This document shows, in pieces, positions 53,670 through 62,052 of a DNA stretch of 64,000 bases. A model generated the notes under the pieces. It saw nothing but the letters and a program-made list of their open reading frames with translations. It searched no databases and was not told the origin of the DNA. A program made the position numbers and the translations under genes. How positions within the stretch are numbered: the first letter of the stretch is position 1; each line of letters opens with the position of its first letter. The DNA is from Pseudomonadota bacterium (lineage in GTDB: Bacteria; Pseudomonadota; Gammaproteobacteria; Burkholderiales; Burkholderiaceae_C), in contig JAUNTQ010000001.1 of assembly GCA_030538605.1 (NCBI GenBank), positions 1 through 64,000 on the forward strand, read 5' to 3'.

Positions 53670-53933
53670 GTGACCACTCCCTCTTCCCCACCCGAAGCGC
53701 CTGCCTTGCCCGTGCGCCACGCCGCCGATCTGGCCGCTGCCGTGCGGGCCCGCCGCCATGCGCTGGGCCTGCGCCAGATCGACCTGGCCGGGCTTGGCAA
53801 CACGGGCAACCGGCTGATCGTCGACATCGAAAAAGGCAAGCCCACCACGCAGCTGCAAAAGGTGCTGGACGTACTTGACCTGCTGGGGCTTGAGCTGGTG
53901 GTGCAGCCCAGGCAAACCGGTGGCGCGCGATGA
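53670..53933 (+). CDS. hipB: HipB-like antitoxin (XRE family)
   Basis: An 87-aa helix-turn-helix protein. The region DLAAAVRARRHALGLRQIDL then AGLGNTGNRLIVDIEKGKPT forms the XRE domain, ending in the HipB-like LGLELVVQPRQTGG. The start is a GTG at 53670; no ATG is available. It is coupled to hipA by an ATGA overlap and faces three operators. Confidence 0.9.
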   Translation: MTTPSSPPEAPALPVRHAADLAAAVRARRHALGLRQIDLAGLGNTGNRLIVDIEKGKPTTQLQKVLDVLDLLGLELVVQPRQTGGAR

Positions 53934-55183
53934 CGGCACCGCGTGCGCTGGAGGTGTATTACGGCAGCGCGCACGTCGGCACCGTGCACGACAGCCTGCC
54001 GCTGGCCTTTCACTATGCGCCCGCGTGGCTGGCGCGCGCCGATGCGTTTGCGCTGGGTGCCATTGGTCTGGCGCGTGGGCGCATCGCCACGGGCGAGGTC
54101 ACGGCGGTGTTCGAAAACCTGTTGCCCGAAGGCGATCAGCGCGTGTTTGCGGCGCGCCAGCACAAGGCCAGCACGCTGTTTTCGCTGCTGCTGGCGCTGG
54201 CGGGTGACACCGCAGGCGCGTTCGTGCTGCTGCCGCCCGGCGAGCGGCCCGCACCGCCCGCCTACCGCGCCACCACCTGGGCCGCGCTGGCGCACACCAT
54301 CCGGCAGCAATCGGCCGCGGCCATTCAAGGGCGCGGCGGGCGCACGCGCATTTCGCTGGCAGGGGCGCAAGACAAGGCCTCGATCGCCTTGTGGGGCGAC
54401 GGCGTGCCGCACCTGCCGCTGGGCACCGCGCCGTCCACCCACATCCTCAAGCCCGACATTCGCCGCCTGCCCAAGGTGTACGAGTCGGCAGCCAACGAGG
54501 CCATCGTCATGCGCGCGGCACAGCACTGCGGCCTGAACGTGGCTGCCGTGTTTTACGAGCCGCACACCCGCGCCTGCGTGGTGCAGCGCTTTGACCGCGT
54601 GCGCCTGCCGGGCGGCGAGCTGGCGCGGCTGGTGCAGTACGACTTTTGCCAGTTGCTGGGCCTGGGGTCGGAGCGCAAATACGAAAAAGAAGGCGGCCCC
54701 ACGCTGGCCGACTGCGCCGCGCTGGTGCGCCGCTTCAGCGCCAGCCCCGCGCTAGACATGCAGGCGCTGGCGCGCTGGGTGCTGTTCAACCTCTACACGG
54801 GCAACAACGACAGCCACGCCAAGAACCTCTCGCTCTACCACCGCACAGGCGCCGGCGTGCGGCTCACGCCGTTTTACGACCTGATGTGTACGCGCCTGTA
54901 TCCCGGCCTGGCGGACGAATTCGCCTTCAGCCTGGCCGGGCAAAGCCAGCCCGGCCAGTTTGGCCCCGCGCACTTGAACGACCTGGCGGCGCAGCTGGGC
55001 GTGAACGCGCGCTATCTGCGCCTGCTGGCCACCGAGCTGGCCGAGCGCCTGCCCGCGGCCCTGGCGCAAGCCCGCGCCGACGTGGCCCCCGCGCTTTCGC
55101 CCAGCGGCGCGGGCCTGGCCGACAAGCTGGCGCTGAAGATCCGCACGCTCACGCGGCAGAGCGCCGCGCGGTTATTGGGATGA
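53930..55183 (+). CDS. hipA: HipA-like serine/threonine kinase toxin
   Basis: A 417-aa toxin kinase; E. coli HipA phosphorylates glutamyl-tRNA synthetase and causes growth arrest. It has both HipA domains in one chain: the N-terminal region (FENLLPEGDQRVFAA), the glycine-rich loop ISLAGAQDKAS (141-151) with the serine at the autophosphorylation position, ATP lysine Lys174 (HILKPD), catalytic Asp294 in GNNDSHAKN, and Asp317 (PFYDLM). All key residues appear intact. Its real target is unknown. Confidence 0.93.
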   Translation: MTAPRALEVYYGSAHVGTVHDSLPLAFHYAPAWLARADAFALGAIGLARGRIATGEVTAVFENLLPEGDQRVFAARQHKASTLFSLLLALAGDTAGAFVLLPPGERPAPPAYRATTWAALAHTIRQQSAAAIQGRGGRTRISLAGAQDKASIALWGDGVPHLPLGTAPSTHILKPDIRRLPKVYESAANEAIVMRAAQHCGLNVAAVFYEPHTRACVVQRFDRVRLPGGELARLVQYDFCQLLGLGSERKYEKEGGPTLADCAALVRRFSASPALDMQALARWVLFNLYTGNNDSHAKNLSLYHRTGAGVRLTPFYDLMCTRLYPGLADEFAFSLAGQSQPGQFGPAHLNDLAAQLGVNARYLRLLATELAERLPAALAQARADVAPALSPSGAGLADKLALKIRTLTRQSAARLLG

Positions 55184-55202
55184 CACAGGGGGAATGAAAA
55201 GA

Positions 55203-55280
55203 TAGCTGCTTGCGTACGTTTCAAGACGACTTCAGATATTAAATACCATAAAAATGTTTTAAAACGTACGCAAGCAGCTA
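55203..55280. repeat. 78-bp palindrome, copy 6
   Basis: Perfect 20-base arms TAGCTGCTTGCGTACGTTTC / (complement with one change) AAAACGTACGCAAGCAGCTA. It lies between the convergent ends of hipA and the aldehyde dehydrogenase gene. Confidence 0.92.
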
Positions 55281-55293
55281 CCAAATTGCTTGT

Positions 55294-56715
55294 TCAGCGC
55301 AGCATCCAGTGCATCAGCCGATCGAAGGTGGTGCCGTAGGGCGGCTTGAGCAGGCCGTTGCCCGCCAGGCGCGACTGGGTGAACACGGGCTTGAAGTGCG
55401 AGAAGGTGCGAAAGCCGTCTTCGCCGTGGTAAGCGCCCATGCCGCTGTCGCCCACGCCGCCGAAGGGCAGGTTGTCTTGCGCCACGTGCAGCAGGGTGTC
55501 GTTCACCGTCACGCCGCCGCTGGTGGTGCATGCCAGCACGTGGTCGATGGTGCTGCGCTCGCGCTCGAAGACGTAGAGCGCCAGCGGGCGCGGGCGCTGG
55601 TTGATGTGGGCGATGGCCGCATCCACGTCGGGCACGCCCAACACGGGCAGCAGGGGGCCGAAGATCTCCTGCTGCATCAGCGTGATGTGCGCGGGCGGGT
55701 TGATGAGCAGGCGCGGCGTCATGCGGCGCAGGGCTTCGTCGTCGGGGGCGTCGGCCAGTGGCTCGATGCGCGCGCCGGCGCCTTGCGCTTCAGCCAGCCA
55801 GTTGGCCAGGCGCTGGTATTGGCGGGCGTTGATGATGCGGGTGTAGTCGGGGCTGGTGGGCAGATTGGGGTACAGGCGGGTTACGGCGTCTTGCGCCAGG
55901 CGGGTGAATTCGTCTTCGCGCCCGGCGGGCAGCAGCACGTAGTCGGGCGCGATGCAGGTTTGCCCGGCGTTGAGCAGCTTGCCGACCATGATGCGTTCGG
56001 CGGCGTGGGCCAGCTCGGCGCCGGGGCCGATGACGACGGGCGACTTGCCGCCCAGCTCCAGCGTGACGGGGGTCAGGTGCTCGCTGGCGGCGCGCATGAC
56101 GGCGTGGCCCACGGGCGTGGAGCCGGTGAACAGCAGGTGGTCGAAGGGCAGGGCGGTGAAGGCGCGGGCCACCTCGGCGTCGCCTTCGATCACGCGCACT
56201 TCGTCTGCGGCGAAGGTTTGCGCGACAAGGTGCGCCAGCAGCGCACCGAAGGCGGGTGCGTGTTCGGATGCCTTGACGAGCACGCGGTTGCCTGCGGCCA
56301 GCGCGCCCGTCAGCGGCCCGGCGCTGAGCATGAGCGGGTAGTTCCACGGCACCACCACGCCCACCACGCCCAGCGGCTGGGGCAACACGCGGCTGGTGCC
56401 GGGCAGCATCCACAGGCCGGTGGCGCGGCGGCGCGGGCGCATCCACGCCTTGCCGTGGCGCAGGGCGTGGTCGATGCCCGCGAGGGTGGGAAACAGCTCG
56501 GCCATTTCGGTTTCTTGCCGGGGGCGCTGGCCGAAGTCGGCGGCGATGGCCCGCGCGATGTCGGTGCGCGCGGCCAGCAGCATGGCGCGCAGGCGTTTCA
56601 GGCGGTCGGCGCGTGCGGGCCAGGCGGGCGCGGGCTGCGCGCGGCTGGCCTGGCGCATGGCGTCGAAGTGCGCGTGCAAGGACGGGGCGTGGGGTGGGGT
56701 GGTGTGTGTGCTCAT
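55294..56715 (-). CDS. Aldehyde dehydrogenase, coniferyl-aldehyde-dehydrogenase-like
   Basis: A 473-aa NAD(P)-dependent aldehyde dehydrogenase. The general base is in VTLELGGKSP and the catalytic cysteine in NAGQTCIAPDY. The N-terminus, RAQPAPAWPARADRLKRL, and the tail PPYGTTFDRLMHWML resemble CalB and fatty-aldehyde types. The substrate could be coniferyl aldehyde or a medium-chain aldehyde. No adjacent lignin pathway genes. Confidence 0.88.
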   Translation of the reverse strand: MSTHTTPPHAPSLHAHFDAMRQASRAQPAPAWPARADRLKRLRAMLLAARTDIARAIAADFGQRPRQETEMAELFPTLAGIDHALRHGKAWMRPRRRATGLWMLPGTSRVLPQPLGVVGVVVPWNYPLMLSAGPLTGALAAGNRVLVKASEHAPAFGALLAHLVAQTFAADEVRVIEGDAEVARAFTALPFDHLLFTGSTPVGHAVMRAASEHLTPVTLELGGKSPVVIGPGAELAHAAERIMVGKLLNAGQTCIAPDYVLLPAGREDEFTRLAQDAVTRLYPNLPTSPDYTRIINARQYQRLANWLAEAQGAGARIEPLADAPDDEALRRMTPRLLINPPAHITLMQQEIFGPLLPVLGVPDVDAAIAHINQRPRPLALYVFERERSTIDHVLACTTSGGVTVNDTLLHVAQDNLPFGGVGDSGMGAYHGEDGFRTFSHFKPVFTQSRLAGNGLLKPPYGTTFDRLMHWMLR

Positions 56716-56759
56716 GGCTCGGCCATTGTTGCAGGCCGGTGCGCGCCGCGCGGCTCAGC

Positions 56760-57908
56760 TCATCTGACGTATTTGCCGTCGCGCGTCAGCATCACGATGT
56801 CGACGAAGCGCGAGCCGTTGGACTGCGTGGGGCTGAACGCTAGCACGTAGCCGCCCAGGTCCAGCCGCCCCAGCCGCTGCATGCCCCGCGCCAGCCCGGC
56901 GGGGGTGAAATCCCTGCCCGCTGCGCGCAGGCCTTCCAGCAGCACGCGCGCGTTGATGTAGCCGATGAAGTGGTCGTAGTCCACCGGCTTGCCGGCGGCT
57001 TGCATCAGCGCGTTGTAGCGCTTTGCCAGCGGCGTGCGCGGGTTCCAGGGGTAGGGCGTCACGCGCGAGATGGACAGCCCGCGCGCCTCGTCACCCAGCG
57101 CGCGCACCGTGCTTGCCGCCACGGCCAGCGAAATGGTGTACAGCGGTGCGGCGGTGGCCGCGCGCAGCGCCTTCACGCACGGCACCACCACCGGCCCGGC
57201 CGCGAGGATGATGACGGCGTTGGGCTCGTCCGCGGCGAGCGCCTTGGCGGCCTGGGCCACGTTGCCGCCGGCCGGCTCCATGCTGTGGCTGCCCACCAGC
57301 GTGGCGCCTGCAGCGGGCAGCGCCTGCTGCAGCACGGGCAGCATGCCGTTGCCGAAGGCATCGTCGCTGTAGATCACGCCCACCTGCGTCTGCTGCACCG
57401 TGACGAGGTGGCGCACCGTGGTGCGCAGCTCGTCGATGTAGCTCGCCTGCGTGGTGAAGTGCAGGGGAAACTTCTCGCCACGCAGCGAGGGCGAGCCGGT
57501 GTACGACGCGATGAGGGGCACGCGCTTGGGACTCAGCCAGCCCAGCGCGGCAGCTGTCTGCTCCGTGCCTACCAAGCCGAAGATGCCGATGGCACCTTGC
57601 TCCTCTACCAGTGCGCGCACGTTGTCTGCGGTGCGCCTGGGGTCGAACCCGTCGTCAAGCGCGACCAGCTTGAGTGCTCGTCCGTCGATACCGCCCTGGG
57701 CCGCGGCTTCGTCGAGCGCCAGCTGCTGGCCCGCCTGCACGCTGCGGAACATCTGCCCCAACGGCCCGGCGAGCGGGGCGCTCTGGCCGATCACGATGTC
57801 GCCGACTGCCTGTGCAGCCGTCAGGCGCGGTGCCAGCGCGGCCAGGGCCAGGGGGCCAAGTGCACGGCGGCGCAGCAGCCGGGCGGAAGGGCTTTTCGGG
57901 GATGGCAT
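56760..57908 (-). CDS. ABC transporter substrate-binding protein (branched-chain amino-acid type)
   Basis: A 382-aa periplasmic binding protein of the Peripla_BP_6 family with a Tat-like signal (LLRRRALGPLALAAL). GQSAPLAGPLGQM is the ligand-binding start of the mature protein; GVIYSDDAFGNGMLPVL follows. ATG 57908 is chosen; the longer frame has no homology. No permease or ATPase gene is adjacent, so it is an orphan receptor. Confidence 0.88.
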   Translation of the reverse strand: MPSPKSPSARLLRRRALGPLALAALAPRLTAAQAVGDIVIGQSAPLAGPLGQMFRSVQAGQQLALDEAAAQGGIDGRALKLVALDDGFDPRRTADNVRALVEEQGAIGIFGLVGTEQTAAALGWLSPKRVPLIASYTGSPSLRGEKFPLHFTTQASYIDELRTTVRHLVTVQQTQVGVIYSDDAFGNGMLPVLQQALPAAGATLVGSHSMEPAGGNVAQAAKALAADEPNAVIILAAGPVVVPCVKALRAATAAPLYTISLAVAASTVRALGDEARGLSISRVTPYPWNPRTPLAKRYNALMQAAGKPVDYDHFIGYINARVLLEGLRAAGRDFTPAGLARGMQRLGRLDLGGYVLAFSPTQSNGSRFVDIVMLTRDGKYVR

Positions 57909-58081
57909 GCGAGCAAGTCTCCTGTGGTGCGGCAAACGGCCATGACGGGCTGGCACGTAAGGTATGCCGTCATACATGCTACAACATGTTTTGTTACATA
58001 ACGCGTGCAATATTCACGTTGAAACGGGCCGCTTGGCCTGGCTTGGGTGGTGCGCCGCCTGCGCACGGGGCGCTGGCGCAC

Positions 58082-58675
58082 CTACACCCAGCCCAGCATG
58101 CCCAGCGCTGCGCCCGCGCCGATCAGCCACAGCAGGTGCAGTCGCGTGCGCCAGACGATGAGGGCGCTGGCCGCGGCCAGCAGCCACAAGCGCCAGTCGC
58201 GCGCGGGCTGCTGGTGCGCCGCCAGCAGCAGCCAGCCGGTGGCCAGCACCAGCGCGATGACCACCGGCGCCAGCCCCGCCTTGAAGGCGCGCACGCCGCG
58301 CAGGTGGCGGTGGCGGGCCGCCCAGCGGGTGGCGGTGTAGGTGAGCACGCTCGAAGGCAGCAGCATGCCGCCCATGCACACGCCCATGCCCAGCAGGCCC
58401 AGGCCCCAGGCGTGCCAGCCGGTGGCGCTGCCCGCGGCGTTCAGCCCCAGCTGCCAGCCAAGCAGGGCCACGAAGAGCACGTTGGGGCCGGGCGCGGCCT
58501 GCGCCAGCGCGATGGAGGCGGTGAACTGCTCGTCCGTCAGCCACTGGCGGCCGCCGACGAGAAAGCGGTGCATCTCCGGCGCGGTGCTGATGGCGCCGCC
58601 CACGGCCAGCAGCGAGATGGAAAGAAAGTGCGTGAGCAGGGCCAGCCAGTCGGCGGCGCTGAGCGGCATGCTCAT
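58082..58675 (-). CDS. Chromate transporter, second half (ChrA short chain)
   Basis: A 197-aa CHR-domain membrane protein: LLAVGGAISTAPEMHRFLVG and the motif AQAAPGPNVLFVALLGWQLG. Short-chain CHR proteins work as pairs of opposite topology. ATG 58675 overlaps the stop of the first half (ATGA). Confidence 0.88.
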   Translation of the reverse strand: MSMPLSAADWLALLTHFLSISLLAVGGAISTAPEMHRFLVGGRQWLTDEQFTASIALAQAAPGPNVLFVALLGWQLGLNAAGSATGWHAWGLGLLGMGVCMGGMLLPSSVLTYTATRWAARHRHLRGVRAFKAGLAPVVIALVLATGWLLLAAHQQPARDWRLWLLAAASALIVWRTRLHLLWLIGAGAALGMLGWV

Positions 58676-59322
58676 GGCGTGTGGCCCGAATCGGCGTCGG
58701 TGAGCGCGGCGCGCGGCGCGTCGTCGCGTGCGGCAGGTGGGGCCAGGCAGCGCCAGGCCCAGGCCATGCCTGCGCCGCCCACCAGCAGCAGCACCCAGCC
58801 CAGCGGCCAGCGCAGCCAGGCAATGGCCACGAAGGCGGCCGCCGCCAGCAGCGTGCAAGCCGGCACGCCCATGGGGCTGGTGCGCAGCGCGCCGGCCAGC
58901 TTGATGCCCGTGGCCAGCACCAGCCCGGCGGCCACCGCGCCCATGCCGCGCAGCGCGCCCTGCGCCAGCGGGTGCTGCGCCACGCTGGCATACAGCAGCG
59001 CCAGGGCCAGCACCAGCACGGTGGGCAACGCCAGCATGCCGGCCAGCGCCGCCAGCGCGCCGCGCAGGCCGAAGAAGCGGTCGCCCAGCATCATGCAGAG
59101 GTTGACCACATTGGGGCCGGGCATGATCTGCGCCACGGCCCATTCCTCGACGAACTGCTCGCGCGTGAGCCAGCGCTTGCGCTCCACCAGCTCGCGCTGG
59201 GCCACGGCCATCACGCCGCCAAAGCCTTGCAGCGCCAGCCAGGTGAAAGACCAGAACAGATCGGCCAGCGAGCGCGGTGCCAGCGTGGCGTCAGGCGCGG
59301 GGGCAGGGGGTGCGGGGGGCAT
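58672..59322 (-). CDS. Chromate transporter, first half (ChrA short chain)
   Basis: A 216-aa CHR-domain membrane protein with FGGVMAVAQRELVERKRWLT and AQIMPGPNVVNLCMMLGDRF, the conserved PGP motif. Coupled to the second half. Predicted chromate efflux or a related anion; chromate resistance is not certain for short-chain pairs. Confidence 0.88.
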   Translation of the reverse strand: MPPAPPAPAPDATLAPRSLADLFWSFTWLALQGFGGVMAVAQRELVERKRWLTREQFVEEWAVAQIMPGPNVVNLCMMLGDRFFGLRGALAALAGMLALPTVLVLALALLYASVAQHPLAQGALRGMGAVAAGLVLATGIKLAGALRTSPMGVPACTLLAAAAFVAIAWLRWPLGWVLLLVGGAGMAWAWRCLAPPAARDDAPRAALTDADSGHTP

Positions 59323-59353
59323 GGTCAGGCTGTCTGAAACTTGAATATTATGG

Positions 59354-59431
59354 TAGCTGCTTGCGTATGTTATTAGGTATTTTTATATGGTTTTATATAT
59401 GAAAATGCTTTAAATCATGCGCAAGCAGCTA
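59354..59431. repeat. 78-bp palindrome, copy 7
   Basis: TAGCTGCTTGCGTATG left, CATGCGCAAGCAGCTA right. The only copy in a divergent gap (between the chromate transporter and tctB), so termination cannot be its only explanation. The remaining gap to 59630 shows no gene. Confidence 0.88.
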
Positions 59432-59630
59432 TTATTTTATTGTTCTCTGACCCTTGGTGCATGTCGCATCACGCAGGCCAGCGCGCGGTGTGATACGACT
59501 TCGGCATGGGCAAGCGTATAGGGGTTATCCCTTGTGTGGCGGCTACGGGTTTTCCTGCACTTGGCGGCCCGGGGCTTGCACACAATCCACTCCTCTCTGG
59601 CCAGCGTCTGGCCGTTCGAGGAGAAATCAG

Positions 59631-60119
59631 GTGCAGATCAAAAGTCAGAAGGACTTTTTCGCCGGGCTGGTGTACATGGGCGTGGGCATCGCGTTTGCGG
59701 CCGGGGCCACCAACTACAACATCGGCACCGGCGCGCGCATGGGGCCGGGCTACTTTCCGCTGATGCTGGGCGTGGTGCTGGCCATCATCGGCGCCATCGT
59801 CGTCTTTCGCGCGCTGGTGGTGGAAACGCCCGATGGCCACCCCATCGGCAAATGGGCCTGGCGGCCGCTGCTGTTCATCATCGCGGCCAACTTTCTCTTC
59901 GGCATCCTGCTGGGCGGCGTGCCCAGCCTGGGCCTTCCGGCAGCAGGCCTGATTGCCGCCATATACGTGCTCACCATCGTCTCGGCCATGGCGAGCAGCG
60001 AGTTCCGCTGGGGCGAAGTGCTGGTGGTGGCCACCTTGCTGGCCGCGGGCAGCTGGGCGGCGTTTGTCTACGGGCTGAACCTGCAGTTTCAGGTGTGGCC
60101 GAGCTTCATCTCTCGCTGA
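59631..60119 (+). CDS. tctB: Tripartite tricarboxylate transporter small subunit TctB
   Basis: A 162-aa protein with four hydrophobic segments; ATNYNIGTGARMGPGYFPLM is the TctB signature. The start is a GTG at 59631 with GAGGAG 8 bp before it; no ATG fits. It lies 18 bp before tctA. No tctC receptor gene is adjacent. Confidence 0.92.
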   Translation: MQIKSQKDFFAGLVYMGVGIAFAAGATNYNIGTGARMGPGYFPLMLGVVLAIIGAIVVFRALVVETPDGHPIGKWAWRPLLFIIAANFLFGILLGGVPSLGLPAAGLIAAIYVLTIVSAMASSEFRWGEVLVVATLLAAGSWAAFVYGLNLQFQVWPSFISR

Positions 60120-60137
60120 AGCCAGGGAGCACGCGCC

Positions 60138-61649
60138 ATGGACTTGATCAACAACCTCTCTCTGGGTTTCAGCGTCGCCTTCACGATGCAGAACCTGATC
60201 TACGCCTTCGTCGGCTGTCTGCTGGGCACGCTGATCGGCGTGCTGCCGGGCGTGGGGCCGGTGGCCACCATCGCCATGCTGCTGCCGGCCACCTATGCGC
60301 TGCCGCCGGTGGCCGCGCTCATCATGCTGGCGGGCATTTATTACGGCGCGCAGTACGGCGGCTCGACCACGGCCATCCTGGTCAACCTGCCGGGCGAGTC
60401 GTCGTCGGTGGTGACGGTGATCGACGGCTACCAGATGGCGCGCAAGGGCAGGGCGGGGCCGGCGCTGGCGGCGGCGGGCATTGGCTCGTTCATCGCCGGC
60501 TGCTTTGGCACGCTGGTGCTGGCCGGCTTTGCCGTGCCGCTGACGCAGGTGGCCTTTGCCTTTGGCCCGGCCGAGTATTTCTCGCTGATGGTGCTGGGCC
60601 TGATCGGCGCGGTGGTGCTGGCCAGCGGCTCGCTGGTCAAGGCCATCGGCATGATCGTGCTGGGCCTGCTGCTGGGGCTGGTGGGCACCGACGTGAACTC
60701 GGGCGTGGCGCGCTACAGCTTCGACATTCCCGAGCTGACCGACGGCATCGGCTTCATCGTCGTTGCCATGGGCGTGTTCGGTTATGGCGAGATCATCGCC
60801 AACCTGAGCAGCCCCGAGGAAAAGCGCGAGGTGTTCACCGGCAAGGTGGAAAACATCTACCCCAGCAAGAGAGACTGGCAGCTGATGATGCCCGCCATCC
60901 TGCGCGGCACGGCGCTCGGCTCGGCCCTGGGCATCCTGCCGGGTGGCGGGGCCATGCTGTCGGCGTTTGCGGCCTACAGCGTCGAGAAGAAAACCCGGCT
61001 CAAACCCGGTGAAGTGCCCTTCGGCAAGGGCAACATCCGCGGCGTGGCCGCGCCCGAGTCGGCCAACAACGCGGGGTCGCAAACGTCCTTCATCCCGCTG
61101 CTCACGCTGGGCATTCCGCCCAACGCCGTGATGGCGCTGATGGTGGGTGCGATGACCATCCACAACATCCAGCCCGGCCCGCAGGTGATGACCAGCAACC
61201 CCGAGCTGTTCTGGGGCCTGATCGCCAGCATGTGGATCGGCAACGCGATGCTGATCATCCTGAACCTGCCGCTGATCGGGCTGTGGATCAAGCTGCTGAC
61301 GGTGCCTTACCGCTGGCTGTTTCCGGCCATCGTGCTGTTCTGCGCGATAGGCGTTTATTCGACCAACAACAACACCTGGGACGTGTGGATGGTGGGCTGG
61401 TTCGGCATCATCGGCTACATGTTCATCAAGCTGGGCATGGAGCCCGCGCCGCTGCTGCTGGGCTTCATCCTGGGGCCGATGATGGAAGAAAACCTGCGCC
61501 GCGCGCTGCTTTTGTCGCGCGGCTCGTGGAGCGTGCTGGTCACGCGGCCCTTGTCGGCGGCGCTGCTGCTGGTGGCGCTGGCGCTGCTGGTCATCGTGCT
61601 CATGCCAGCGGTGAAGTCGCGGCGCGCCGAAGCCTTCGTCGAAGACTGA
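60138..61649 (+). CDS. tctA: Tripartite tricarboxylate transporter large permease TctA
   Basis: A 503-aa inner-membrane permease with about 12 segments. Family motifs include GTLIGVLPGVGPVATIAMLL, GSTTAILVNLPGESSSVVT and GVAAPESANNAGSQTSFIPL. Imports citrate or other organic acids using a periplasmic receptor encoded elsewhere. A terminator follows. Confidence 0.95.
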   Translation: MDLINNLSLGFSVAFTMQNLIYAFVGCLLGTLIGVLPGVGPVATIAMLLPATYALPPVAALIMLAGIYYGAQYGGSTTAILVNLPGESSSVVTVIDGYQMARKGRAGPALAAAGIGSFIAGCFGTLVLAGFAVPLTQVAFAFGPAEYFSLMVLGLIGAVVLASGSLVKAIGMIVLGLLLGLVGTDVNSGVARYSFDIPELTDGIGFIVVAMGVFGYGEIIANLSSPEEKREVFTGKVENIYPSKRDWQLMMPAILRGTALGSALGILPGGGAMLSAFAAYSVEKKTRLKPGEVPFGKGNIRGVAAPESANNAGSQTSFIPLLTLGIPPNAVMALMVGAMTIHNIQPGPQVMTSNPELFWGLIASMWIGNAMLIILNLPLIGLWIKLLTVPYRWLFPAIVLFCAIGVYSTNNNTWDVWMVGWFGIIGYMFIKLGMEPAPLLLGFILGPMMEENLRRALLLSRGSWSVLVTRPLSAALLLVALALLVIVLMPAVKSRRAEAFVED

Positions 61650-61675
61650 CGGCGGCTGCGCTTGACCTGCATCGG

Positions 61676-61699
61676 ACGGCACCCGCGCGGTGCCGTTTT
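61676..61699 (+). terminator. Terminator after tctA
   Basis: ACGGCACC (61676-61683) and GGTGCCGT (61689-61696) with a 5-nt loop, followed by TTTT. It lies 27 bp after the tctA stop. Confidence 0.75.
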
Positions 61700-61869
61700 G
61701 ACTTGGCGTCGTTCACAATCAAGGGCTTTGCACGCTGCGCACATCCCCCACGATCGCCCAGGCATGTCCCGCACGCTCGCCGGATGGCACCGTCGCGTCA
61801 CGGGGCGTGGGCATGATGCACAGAGGGCCGCGAGCTTGCGTTTCGGCCAGCAAGACATGGATAAAAAGA

Positions 61870-61946
61870 TAGCTGCTGGCGCATGTCATGCATCATATTC
61901 ATAAAGAAAAATCATAAAAACCAGGGATAACATACGCAAGCAGCTA
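61870..61946. repeat. 78-bp-type palindrome, copy 8 (77 bp, most diverged)
   Basis: TAGCTGCTGGCGCATG at the left and CATACGCAAGCAGCTA at the right; the arms have decayed at two positions. A5 precedes. It lies between tctA and the gamma-glutamyltransferase-like gene. The gap 61650-62052 has no other feature apart from the tctA terminator. Confidence 0.85.
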
Positions 61947-62052
61947 TTCATTTTAATTTGATCGTCCCAAAATCTCGGTTCACGCCCGCTGAAGCAGGCG
62001 GCCCATCGCGCGTTTTCACAAGGAGAACGGTTCACCCCGTGCCCACTGCCTC

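Noticed and set aside
58082..59322. A frameshifted long-chain ChrA
   Set aside because: Two short-chain CHR genes joined by an ATGA overlap are a normal arrangement; each half has its own start and complete domain.
24896..61946. CRISPR array made of the 78-bp repeats
   Set aside because: The copies are kilobases apart, palindromic throughout and lie in separate intergenic gaps; there are no regular spacers or cas genes.
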